From assembly GCF_014696715.1 (NCBI RefSeq), contig NZ_JACJQO010000001.1, positions 331,933 through 395,932 of the forward strand: a stretch of DNA of 64,000 bases, read 5' to 3'. The position numbers and the translations under genes were made by a program. Numbering within the stretch: the stretch's first letter is position 1; every line of letters begins with the position of its first letter. This document shows, in pieces, positions 43,800-52,077 of this stretch. This DNA comes from Pseudanabaena sp. FACHB-2040 (GTDB lineage: Bacteria; Cyanobacteriota; Cyanobacteriia; Phormidesmidales; Phormidesmidaceae). Below the pieces are notes generated by a model, which was given only the letters and a program-made list of their open reading frames with translations, did not search any database and was not told where the DNA came from.

Positions 43800-45188
43800 T
43801 TATAAAAAGAAGCTCGCTACCAGCACGACCAAAAAGCCGACAACGCCCAAAATTGTCTCTAAGACGGTCCAGGAGCGTAGGGTCTGGGCTTCGGTCATGT
43901 CGAAGAAGCGACCGACTAGCCAGAAGCCAGAGTCGTTAACGTGGGAGAGGACAGTGGCTCCACTGGCGATGGAAATTGTAATTGCGCCGACTAGGGGCGG
44001 TGAGTAGTTGCCAAGCTCAACCGCCGGGGCGATGAGTCCGGCGGCAGTCACCATAGAAACAGTCGCTGAGCCTTGGCTGACTCTGACCATAGTGGCAATT
44101 AGAAAAGCCAGCACGATGATCGGTAAGTTTGAGGCTGCCATCAGATCAGCCAGCGCTTCGCCAATGCCCGTTTCCACCAGCACCCGGCCAAAAACACCAC
44201 CGGCTCCCGTCACCAAAATAATCAGGCCCACGGGTTCTAGAGACTTGGTAGCAAACTGCAGCACCTCCCGCTGAGTAAATCCCTGCCGAATACCCAGAAA
44301 GTAGAAAGACATCAGGGCGGCGATAGTCAGCGCAACAAAGGGGTGCCCGATAAAGGCAATCCAGCCTAACAGCGGGTTATCTTCTGGCAACAGCACTGCA
44401 GAAACCGTATTAAACAGAATCAACACCAGCGGCACTGCGATAATTGCCAGCACTAAGCCAAAGGAAAGGGGTTCTTTGGCGGTGTGAACTCTGCTTTCTG
44501 CAATTTCAGCCGCTTCTTCTTGCTGAACGGCTTCGGAAGAGGCGTTAGTAGCTCCTAAGGGCACCTCTAGATGAATCTTGTCAGCAATGTAGCGGCCAAA
44601 GAAAATGCCGCCCACAATCATGGCTGGAACGCCTGCAATCAAGCCAAATAGAATCACCCAGCCCAGATCTGCACCCAGCAAACCAGCCACTGCTACTGGA
44701 CCCGGCGTAGGGGGAATAAAGCTGTGGGCTACGGCAATCCCTGCAGTGAGGGGAATGCCGTAGAACAAGAGCGATCGCCCACTGCGGCGAGCCAAGCTAT
44801 AAATCAGCGGAATCAGCAGAATCAGCGCTACATCAAAGAATACGGGAATTGCAATAATCAGGCCCGTAAACCCTAAGGCCCAAGGTGCCCGCTCATCCCC
44901 AAACCGTTTGACCAGTGTATTGGAAATCGTTTCTGCACCGCCTGAGGCTTGCAGCAGTTCACCAAACATGGCTCCTAGGCCGATGATGATGGCAATGTAA
45001 CCCAAGGTATTGCCCATGCCTTCGCGAATCACATTGGCAATGTCGCCGGGCGGAATGCCCCCAATGACGGCTACAAACAAACTGCTAATCAGCAGCGCGA
45101 TAAAAGCCTGGAGTCGAGCGACGATCACCAGAAATAGCAGTAGCGCAACACCCAGAACGGCAATAAAAATCAGCGAAAACGTAGACAT
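43800..45188 (-). CDS. gntP: GntP-family gluconate permease
   Basis: 462 residues with about 12-14 membrane segments. FLVIVARLQAFIALLISSLFVAVIGGIPPG near the start, LGAMFGELLQASGGAETISNTLVKRFG near 70, AHSFIPPTPGPVAVAGLLGADLG near 155, and ISIASGATVLSHVNDSGFWL near 405 are typical of GntP/ArsB-superfamily sugar-acid transporters. GAGGA precedes the ATG. With the downstream kinase it forms a gluconate uptake and phosphorylation operon feeding the oxidative pentose or Entner-Doudoroff routes. Confidence 0.93.
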   Translation of the reverse strand: MSTFSLIFIAVLGVALLLFLVIVARLQAFIALLISSLFVAVIGGIPPGDIANVIREGMGNTLGYIAIIIGLGAMFGELLQASGGAETISNTLVKRFGDERAPWALGFTGLIIAIPVFFDVALILLIPLIYSLARRSGRSLLFYGIPLTAGIAVAHSFIPPTPGPVAVAGLLGADLGWVILFGLIAGVPAMIVGGIFFGRYIADKIHLEVPLGATNASSEAVQQEEAAEIAESRVHTAKEPLSFGLVLAIIAVPLVLILFNTVSAVLLPEDNPLLGWIAFIGHPFVALTIAALMSFYFLGIRQGFTQREVLQFATKSLEPVGLIILVTGAGGVFGRVLVETGIGEALADLMAASNLPIIVLAFLIATMVRVSQGSATVSMVTAAGLIAPAVELGNYSPPLVGAITISIASGATVLSHVNDSGFWLVGRFFDMTEAQTLRSWTVLETILGVVGFLVVLVASFFL

Positions 45189-45912
45189 GGCAGATCCTCT
45201 AAATCGCTTCTACACTGCCCCATCCACATTCCAGGGAATGTTTATATTGAAGTGACGATAGCCAAGAAGCTTCAGATCCTCGTGAAACTGTCACAGGAAA
45301 TAGACTCAATCAGATTAAGTCCGTTCTCAAAAGAGTGCTGAAAACTTCCTGGCTCATCTCAAGTTGAGAAGTCTAGATAGACCTTTATAGATCACCCTAA
45401 TTAAGATGGGGAAGCAATGCTCAAAAGCGACTAATTAAGTTGCAGTGGCTCTAGCTTCTTTGAACGTCTCTAACCCTCACATCTCCCTTTGGGCGGAATC
45501 ATTATTTCTGCTACAAAACGTAAGCTATTTTGTTTCGAAAGTTTTCGCCTACGGATCTCTCTTTAGAAAGAGTTCGGCCAAAAGGAGAGATTTTATCCTA
45601 TAGGGAGCTTTAAAGACGCTTTTGAATAAGTTGACAAATCTTCTTTAGCTTACCAAGACGCATTCGTCACTCTTGCGCTTGAGTAAACTGTATCGATTTG
45701 AGGCTTGCTTTCCTTTACTCGTAAGGCTCTAGGTCGATCCTAGCCAAAGCCCTACCGCGAAAAATAGGCTGAATCAATCTGCCTAAAGGTGCTGCAAAAA
45801 AACAAAAATCTTACTCCTTCAGTAGAAGAGCAGCCGGACCCAAATCACTAATCTATAGAAACGAATATCCCACCTGTTGTTAGTTAATTGTATTCAATAA
45901 GGAGTTTTCTCA
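45189..45912. other. Long spacer upstream of gntP and the DUF4383 gene
   Basis: About 720 bp between divergent genes with no credible coding frame. A perfect dyad ACATTCC-AG-GGAATGT lies at 45226-45241, 38 bp upstream of gntP, and may be an operator. The rest is AT-richer than its surroundings and shows only short hairpins. Confidence 0.5.
45226..45241. promoter_or_regulatory. Candidate operator of the gluconate operon
   Basis: The inverted repeat ACATTCC/GGAATGT (7-bp arms, 2-bp centre) is located just upstream of gntP. Position and symmetry suit a repressor site; no regulator gene is adjacent. Confidence 0.4.
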
Positions 45913-46392
45913 ATGAAGCCAGCACAGTTATTTGCTCTCATCGTAGGCGTTATATATCTAGGAATAGGTGTTATGGGATTCGTCCCTGGCCTAGTTTCTC
46001 AGCCAGACGTTATGCCTGGTTACGTTGAAGCAGTAGGGTCTCATGGAGGGTTTGGCTATCTGTTGGGCCTGTTCCCCATCAATACCGCTCACAATATGGT
46101 CCACATTCTTGTAGGTGCAGTAGGTATTGCAACCTCCATTGCTCTAGATAGCGCTCGCTACTTCTCTGGCCTACTGGCTGTTTTTTATGGCCTACTGACC
46201 ATCATGGGTCTGATTCCTGTGGCCAACACCACTTTTGGCCTGATCCCTATCTACGGCAATGATGTTTGGCTGCACGCAGCTACGACTCTGCTAGCCATCT
46301 ACTTTGGCTTTATTGCAACACCTAACTTGCGCGACCAGTTGGTGACAGAAGCAAAGGCTAAGCAGCAGCAAGAAGCTTCTCAGTCCAGCTAG
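45913..46392 (+). CDS. DUF4383 membrane protein
   Basis: 159 residues with four hydrophobic segments at about 7-28, 63-80, 84-105 and 122-140. The NTAHNMVHILVGAVGIA segment near residue 57 is the DUF4383 signature. Function unknown; such genes are often stress-induced in cyanobacteria. AAGGAG lies 8 bases before the ATG. A strong terminator follows at 46500. Confidence 0.85.
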   Translation: MKPAQLFALIVGVIYLGIGVMGFVPGLVSQPDVMPGYVEAVGSHGGFGYLLGLFPINTAHNMVHILVGAVGIATSIALDSARYFSGLLAVFYGLLTIMGLIPVANTTFGLIPIYGNDVWLHAATTLLAIYFGFIATPNLRDQLVTEAKAKQQQEASQSS

Positions 46393-46756
46393 TTGACTGT
46401 TTGAAATTAGTATTTACCACTGGGAGTTCCCATTGGATCGTGCGCAAATCCTCTAAATAATGCCCTAGCCTGTTTTGTCTACTCAAAACACGATGGGTGC
46501 CCTGCTCTTACAAGAGCAGGGTTTTTCTTTGGGAGAATTTAGTGTATTGCTAATAGCAATTCCAGAAAAAAGTGCTGCAGATAGGGGGGAGAGTGGATGG
46601 GGGGGAGAGTAGCGGCTATTTAGAGAGTTGGTATAAGGTCGGGTTGAAGGAAGTGAAGCCTGCCCTTGACAAGGATTGTTGGGTTTCGCTAGGGCTCAAT
46701 CTAACCTACAGTCTAAACGCTTCAAGCCGTTACAGAATTAGTACCCTAATTCTTTA
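46393..46756. other. Spacer between the DUF4383 gene and yraN
   Basis: It holds the terminator of the DUF4383 gene and, at 46591-46615, a short purine-rich GGGGGAGAGTGG tract. I see no gene. Confidence 0.5.
46500..46530 (+). terminator. Rho-independent terminator
   Basis: A perfect stem CCCTGCTCTT/AAGAGCAGGG with a tight loop is followed by TTTTTCTTT. It lies 108 bp past the DUF4383 stop. Confidence 0.85.
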
Positions 46757-47275
46757 TCAAGACAGGTCAAAGGCGTTTTCAATATAGTCTTGCAGGACTA
46801 GAAATTGGCGGTTGCCATAGGGCTTTACCATTAACCCCGGTCTAGAAGCTCGGACTTTGCTGGAGCAACGAACGACTAGGGCCACGTCAAACCGGCAGAT
46901 CGCCTCGGCCAGATGAGGGTGCTGAGCCAGGTAGAGGCGGGCTGACTGCCACAGCTTGGCCTGTTTTTGGGCGGTGATGGCCATTAATCCATTGGCATCC
47001 CAGTTGCCCTGGCTGCGAGTTTTGACTTCTACAAAGGTTAGGAGAGGCGAGGGAGAACGTGGCGCTTGCCGAATAGCGGCCTTTGGCCAAGTTGCTCCGG
47101 TTGCGGGTGTCTGCAGTTTCTCCAGGGGGGCCTTTGTCCCAATCAGGTCTAGCTCTCCCCAGCGGCAGTGCCACTGACGCTCCAAAATCTGCCAGCCCTG
47201 CGCCTGGAGCCAGTCTGCTACTAGCGTTTCGCCTAACGTTCCCAGTTCAGCTTTAGTAGGTTGGGAAGAGGCCAT
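46757..47275 (-). CDS. yraN: YraN family protein (UPF0102)
   Basis: 172 residues from the ATG at 47275 (MASSQPTKAELGTLGE); the frame is open for 23 further codons. The UPF0102 fold is an endonuclease-like (Holliday junction resolvase related) domain: LGTLGETLVADWLQAQGWQIL, then HCRWGELDLIG with the acidic pair, and LTFVEVKTRSQG with ExK. A proline-rich insertion (about residues 62-80) separates these and is longer than in typical members. Function not established. Follows dnaG on the same strand. Confidence 0.9.
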   Translation of the reverse strand: MASSQPTKAELGTLGETLVADWLQAQGWQILERQWHCRWGELDLIGTKAPLEKLQTPATGATWPKAAIRQAPRSPSPLLTFVEVKTRSQGNWDANGLMAITAQKQAKLWQSARLYLAQHPHLAEAICRFDVALVVRCSSKVRASRPGLMVKPYGNRQFLVLQDYIENAFDLS

Positions 47276-47365
47276 CTGCGTTTCCTTGAGTACCGTGGCC
47301 TTAGGGTAGACAGGGCTGCGGCAGAAGTAACTGTCAAATGCCAATTGGGGGCTAGTGCTGGCTCG

Positions 47366-49351
47366 TCAGCTATCGATTGAGTCGTAAAACTCACCAACCC
47401 AGGGTATTTGAATCAGATCTTCAAAGGTGACTTGGCGCTCTTTTTCTAATTCTTCAATCCGGCGTTTTTCGGCGTAGATTTGCTTTTGGTAGTAGGTGTG
47501 CTGGTCAGCCGATTCGGTGCAGTCGGTATCAGCCCAGAGGTTAAGGAAGTGGCGGTAGCGCTTTTCGCAAATGTTTTTCTCCATGCAGGCGGTGGCTGCT
47601 CGAATGATCAGCGGTGCCCGTAGAATGTCTCGCTTTTCCTTTTCATCGAGGTAGAGCAGGTGCTGCAGCTGGCTCACGGGGCCATCGATCTCGGCCATGT
47701 GGTTACGTAGAAGCACCACTAGATCGACTGGCGCTGGCTCGACATCGGCCTCTCCCGGCAACGCTGGAACGGGCTGGGGAGCAACGAGGAGCTGCTGCAT
47801 CAGCCGCCAGAGGGCACGGTGATGGGAATAGCTGAACTGCAAGTCTCGATCTTCTAGGGCGGCAGCAACGGCCTGGCGGTAGTCGGGGGCATGTAGAAAA
47901 AGGCGTAGCAGAACGGCTTCAGCCTGCTCTAGGGCGCTGGTTTTCCAGGGTGGGGCGGGCAGATCGACTTTGCGCTTAGGGTCGCCGGTTGCGGCTCGCC
48001 GCTGCCGCCTGACCTGAGCCACCAGGTTCTCGGCCAAGAGAGGCACTAGGCGGCTGTCGCCGTGGCTGAAGATTTCGGCGCAGTGGCGAATGTAGTGAGT
48101 GCGAGTATCGGCGTTGGCGATTTCGCTCAGTACGGTGACGATGTCTTGGGTGGTCTGCTGGAACTGGTCGGCCTGCCGCAGGTCGCGATCTTTGAGCACT
48201 TGCTGGATTTGCCAGTCGATCCACAGGGGGGCCGCATCGAGCAAGGCCCGGTACTCTTCAGCGACGTGGGTTTGGAGAAACTCGTCGGGGTCTTTGCCCT
48301 CGGGAATGTTGAGCACCCGCAGCTGCACGTCTCCCCGCAGGGCCATGGTGGCTACTTCGCCGATGGCCCGCTCTGCTGCTTTGACGCCAGCAGCGTCGGC
48401 ATCGAAGTTGAGCAGGATTTGCTTGGACTCGGTGTAGCGCAGCAGCAGACGTACCTGGGCAGCATTGAGGGCGGTGCCGAGAGCGGCAACAGCATTGGCA
48501 AAGCCTGCGGCATGGAGAGCGATGACGTCAAAGTAGCCCTCGACGACAATGGCGCGGTCGTCTTTTGCGATCGCAGCCTTAGCCATATCCAGCCCATAGA
48601 GCATTTTGCCCTTGTCAAATAGCTCAGTATCGGGCGAATTCAGGTACTTGGGCTTTTCATCGCCCAGAGAGCGACCGCCAAAACCAATCACCCGGCTTTG
48701 GGCATCGCGAATTGGGATCATCAGCCGATCCCGAAAGCGATCGTAATAGCCTGTGCCGCCCTGCCGGGGCACAATCAGCCCTGCTTTTTCGATCAGATCC
48801 ACTGGGTAGCGCTTCTGATCGACCAGGTAGCCGTAGAGCGTCTGCCAACCCCCCGGCGCAAACCCCAGCTGAAACTGCTGTATAGCCTCCTCAGTTAGGC
48901 CCCGCTGCGCTTTTAGATAGGTCAACGCCTCAGCCCCATCCGACTGATGCAGCGCATGTTCATAGAACTTGGCCGTCACTGCCAAAACCTCAAACAGCTG
49001 CTCCCGCAGGGTGAGCTGCCGCTGCAGTTCCTGGCGTTTAGCCGGTTCTAGAGTCTTGACTGGCACCTGGTAGCGGCGGGCCAGATCTAGCACCACATCG
49101 GTAAAGGAGCGCTTGTTTAGCTCCATCAAAAACTTAAACGTGTTGCCCCCCGCTCCACAGGAAAAGCAGTAGTAGAACTGCTTGCCAGGGCTGACGCTGA
49201 AGCTAGGCGACTTGTCTTCGTGGAAAGGGCACAGCCCGACAAAATCTTTGCCCTGCTTTTTTAAAACTACCTGCTCCGAAACCACGTCTACAATATCGGC
49301 GCGCTCGCGAACGGCCTCAATAGTATCGGGGTGTAGACGGGGAGCATCCAT
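47366..49351 (-). CDS. dnaG: DNA primase
   Basis: 661 residues. The CHC2 zinc finger is CPFHEDKSPSFSV...CFSCGAGGN at about 41-68. The catalytic core holds FRDRLMIPIRDAQSRVIGFGGR near 208, and the TOPRIM acidic motifs are VVEGYFDVIAL near 270 and LNFDADAAG near 320. The C-terminal 200 residues form the helicase-binding region. AAGG precedes the ATG. It synthesises RNA primers at the replication fork. Confidence 0.97.
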   Translation of the reverse strand: MDAPRLHPDTIEAVRERADIVDVVSEQVVLKKQGKDFVGLCPFHEDKSPSFSVSPGKQFYYCFSCGAGGNTFKFLMELNKRSFTDVVLDLARRYQVPVKTLEPAKRQELQRQLTLREQLFEVLAVTAKFYEHALHQSDGAEALTYLKAQRGLTEEAIQQFQLGFAPGGWQTLYGYLVDQKRYPVDLIEKAGLIVPRQGGTGYYDRFRDRLMIPIRDAQSRVIGFGGRSLGDEKPKYLNSPDTELFDKGKMLYGLDMAKAAIAKDDRAIVVEGYFDVIALHAAGFANAVAALGTALNAAQVRLLLRYTESKQILLNFDADAAGVKAAERAIGEVATMALRGDVQLRVLNIPEGKDPDEFLQTHVAEEYRALLDAAPLWIDWQIQQVLKDRDLRQADQFQQTTQDIVTVLSEIANADTRTHYIRHCAEIFSHGDSRLVPLLAENLVAQVRRQRRAATGDPKRKVDLPAPPWKTSALEQAEAVLLRLFLHAPDYRQAVAAALEDRDLQFSYSHHRALWRLMQQLLVAPQPVPALPGEADVEPAPVDLVVLLRNHMAEIDGPVSQLQHLLYLDEKEKRDILRAPLIIRAATACMEKNICEKRYRHFLNLWADTDCTESADQHTYYQKQIYAEKRRIEELEKERQVTFEDLIQIPWVGEFYDSIDS

Positions 49352-49788
49352 GAACCTTTAGCCGGGAAAGTTAGTTAGAAAGGGATAGCCGGATGAGTTA
49401 GCCCACTCTAGCTGTACTCACTCTATAGGAAGATTGAAAGTTATCTAGCGTTTAACAGGAGTTAAATCAGAGCAAAAACGCTATAGATAGTTAGGCGGTC
49501 GGTTTCTCTAGATTTTAGAACCTCCCTCTCTGACCGAGTTGCCTCACTAGGGGTGGAAGGCTGTTGCAGAGTCTGCCGTGGCAGAAAGGATAGCAACAAA
49601 CAGATCGACAGACAGATCGACTTTCCTGAAGTGTAATGGCCTGTGCGAAAACAGTTGCTCTCGAAACAGCAGTGCTCTAAATACAAACGTACCATTTTTA
49701 TATCTACCTTTTTGCCGTGCGTTGCTTAGCGCCAAACAAAATAAGCTAAACAGTAAGCAAATTTAACCCCATCCCAGGAATTCCAGGC
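49352..49788. other. Divergent spacer upstream of dnaG and the CorC/CNNM gene
   Basis: About 440 bp without a supported gene, repeat or RNA. It should contain both promoters. Confidence 0.4.
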
Positions 49789-51129
49789 ATGACCGCCTTT
49801 GGTATCGAACCTTTTTTAATCCTGATTTTGATCATTGCCAACGGAATATTCTCCGGCTCTGAAATTGCCCTCGTCTCGGCTCGCAAGGTGCGGCTCGAGC
49901 AGCAGGCGCGTGAGGGCAACCCTAAAGCGCGACTGGCGCTGAGGCTGGCTCAGTCACCCAATGATTTTCTCTCCACTGTGCAAATTGGAATTACGCTGAT
50001 TGGCGTTTCTAGTGGAGCTTTGGGGGGCGCTACGGTGGCTAGCCAGCTCCGGGGCGTGCTCGATCAGGTTAGGTTTCTGCAGCCCTACAGCGAAATGCTC
50101 AGTCTGGCGATTGTCGTGGGGTTGCTGACCTATCTCTCGCTGGTGATTGGGGAACTGGTGCCTAAGCGGTTGGCGCTGAGCTACCCAGAGGAAATTGCCT
50201 GCAGCGTTGCTCGGCCCATGCAGCGACTGTCTCGGCTGGCAGCTCCGTTGGTCGGCCTGCTGAGCATTTCAACAGATACGGTGGTACGGCTCATGGGCAT
50301 TCGGGCGACGGAGGAGACTAGCATTACAGAGGAAGAACTGAAGGTTTTAATTGAGCAGGGCACCGAGGCTGGCACTTTCGAAGCCTCTGAACAGGAAATG
50401 TTTGGCCGGGTGCTACGGCTAGGGGATCGACCCATTCGAGCGCTGATGACCCCCCGCACCGATATTGACTGGATTAATCTAGAAGCCTCGCTCGACGAGA
50501 ACCGGGAACTGGTTTTAGAAAGTCCCCACTCTCGTTTTCCGGTTTGCCGGGGCAGTATCGATGACTGTTTGGGTGTGGTGCGGCTGCGAAGCCTGCTGCG
50601 GGCGTATCTATACAGCCCAGAGCCCAATCCTGACCTGATGCCCCTACTGCAAACGCCTCTTTATGTGGCTGACAGCACCCGCGCGCTCAAAGTGCTAGAG
50701 ATGTTCAAAGAGTCGGGCACCCACATTGCGCTGGTGCTGGACGAGTACGGTGGGCTAGAAGGTTTGGTTACGCTAAACGACCTGGTAGAGGCCATTGTGG
50801 GCGATCTGCCCGCCATCGAAGATGAGGAGGGGCCGATGGTGGTGCAGCGGGAAGATGGCTCTTGGCTGCTAGATGGCCTGCTGTCGGTCGATGAGCTGAA
50901 GCGACTGCTGGTGCGGGAGGAGTTGCCCGATGAGGATGGCTACCACACCCTGGCCGGATTTGTGATTAATCAGCTGGGCCGCATTCCCACTGCAGGCGAC
51001 TTCTTTGAGTGGCAGGGTATGCGGTTTGAGGTGGTCGATATGGACGGTCGCCGCATTGACAAGGTGTTAATGGCCGGGGTGCCCGGTGCAGAAAGAGTAG
51101 GTAAGGAGCCTCAAGATTTGGAGCTTTAG
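49789..51129 (+). CDS. CNNM/CorC-family transporter (hemolysin-like, DUF21-CBS)
   Basis: 446 residues: a DUF21 membrane domain with about four helices (residues 5-190, including NGIFSGSEIALVSARKVRLEQ), a CBS pair (about 210-345, RALMTPRTDIDWI and VLDEYGGLEGLVTLNDLVEAIVGD), and a C-terminal CorC_HlyC domain from about 355. The family includes magnesium/cobalt efflux proteins. Length and order are normal. Confidence 0.93.
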   Translation: MTAFGIEPFLILILIIANGIFSGSEIALVSARKVRLEQQAREGNPKARLALRLAQSPNDFLSTVQIGITLIGVSSGALGGATVASQLRGVLDQVRFLQPYSEMLSLAIVVGLLTYLSLVIGELVPKRLALSYPEEIACSVARPMQRLSRLAAPLVGLLSISTDTVVRLMGIRATEETSITEEELKVLIEQGTEAGTFEASEQEMFGRVLRLGDRPIRALMTPRTDIDWINLEASLDENRELVLESPHSRFPVCRGSIDDCLGVVRLRSLLRAYLYSPEPNPDLMPLLQTPLYVADSTRALKVLEMFKESGTHIALVLDEYGGLEGLVTLNDLVEAIVGDLPAIEDEEGPMVVQREDGSWLLDGLLSVDELKRLLVREELPDEDGYHTLAGFVINQLGRIPTAGDFFEWQGMRFEVVDMDGRRIDKVLMAGVPGAERVGKEPQDLEL

Positions 51130-51144
51130 AGCAAACGCAGCCCC

Positions 51145-51786
51145 TCACTCTTTGCGCTGGTTGAGCAACGTATCTCGACCGGGGACAGTTTCCATAACGG
51201 CTAGAACAGCCTGCTGCGCGGCTAAAATGTTGCGCTCTTCGCCACCTAGGTAAAGCCGTCCAAAGCTGCCGACTGAGGTGATTTGCAGAATGTTGATCAG
51301 GGCTGCTTTTTCGGCTTCGTTGGCGGCTAGGGAGGCGTAGGCTGCTGGTTCGACTTCAAATACATAGAGGGTCTGCCCAGCCAAAATCATGTTGCCGCGT
51401 CGGGTGCGGTTGATCATCTGCACGTGGTGCGAGTCGAGGTTGCGAATGATTTGGCTGGAGATGATGCGAGGCTTGAGGCAGTCGCGCCGGTCTACGCCCA
51501 GCACGTCTAGCATGGCCCGACCAGCGGCATGGACTTCGCCCTGATTGCTGGAGTGTAGCTCTAGCAAGCCATACAGCCGCTCTACAATCAACACGCCGGG
51601 CCGAACCACAGCTGCTTTAAGCCCCACATCCATGATGCGGTTGATCTCAATGCCGGGCGAAATCTCGATCCATAGGGACGCGTCTCCGGGAAGGGGTAGA
51701 AACCCCTGAGCTACAGTTCCCATGTAGGCAGCGTGCTGCGATTGAAGGCTGTCGATGTAAACGTAGCTGCGAAGTTCTACTCCCAA
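51145..51786 (-). CDS. ccmP: Carboxysome shell protein CcmP (tandem BMC domains)
   Basis: 213 residues, the same length as CcmP of model cyanobacteria as I remember it. Two fused BMC domains: the first includes [23 protein letters not shown], the second VYVFEV-like [23 protein letters not shown] and [16 protein letters not shown]. CcmP forms stacked trimers with a gated pore in the beta-carboxysome shell. It starts at TTG (51786), supported by AGGA 8 bases upstream and the family start [12 protein letters not shown]. No other ccm gene is near. Confidence 0.92.
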   Translation of the reverse strand: MGVELRSYVYIDSLQSQHAAYMGTVAQGFLPLPGDASLWIEISPGIEINRIMDVGLKAAVVRPGVLIVERLYGLLELHSSNQGEVHAAGRAMLDVLGVDRRDCLKPRIISSQIIRNLDSHHVQMINRTRRGNMILAGQTLYVFEVEPAAYASLAANEAEKAALINILQITSVGSFGRLYLGGEERNILAAQQAVLAVMETVPGRDTLLNQRKE

Positions 51787-51822
51787 GGTGCTATTCCTGT
51801 GTCAGGTCCTCGGTCAGTATAC

Positions 51823-51881
51823 CGGGGAAGGGGGTGGGAGGGTTAGGGAGCAGGGAGGGGGGAGGGGACGCTTGGAGGGGG
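51823..51881 (+). other. G-run tract upstream of ccmP
   Basis: More than six runs of three or more G within 59 bp meet the usual G-quadruplex pattern on the plus strand. It lies 37 bp upstream of the ccmP start. Confidence 0.5.
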
Positions 51882-51917
51882 AGGCTTTATATAATTTAGG
51901 CTTTATATAATTTAGGC
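51882..51917. repeat. 16-bp tandem repeat
   Basis: The unit aggctttatataattt occurs twice in tandem at 51882-51913, followed by a partial third copy (aggc). It sits in the divergent region between ccmP and the histidine kinase. Confidence 0.8.
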
Positions 51918-52077
51918 AGAGGTTTTTTCGGTGATGTTCGGTTTAATAGTGGATTGATTTGAGTTTGTTTTGCGGCTAGCTGTTTTTTGTCTGGGTGGCT
52001 GGGGCTTCGGGCTTTTTGATCTGGCGTCTGGTTTTTGCACTTGATCTCTGTGGTTAGGACTCTGTCCTTTGTTATCG

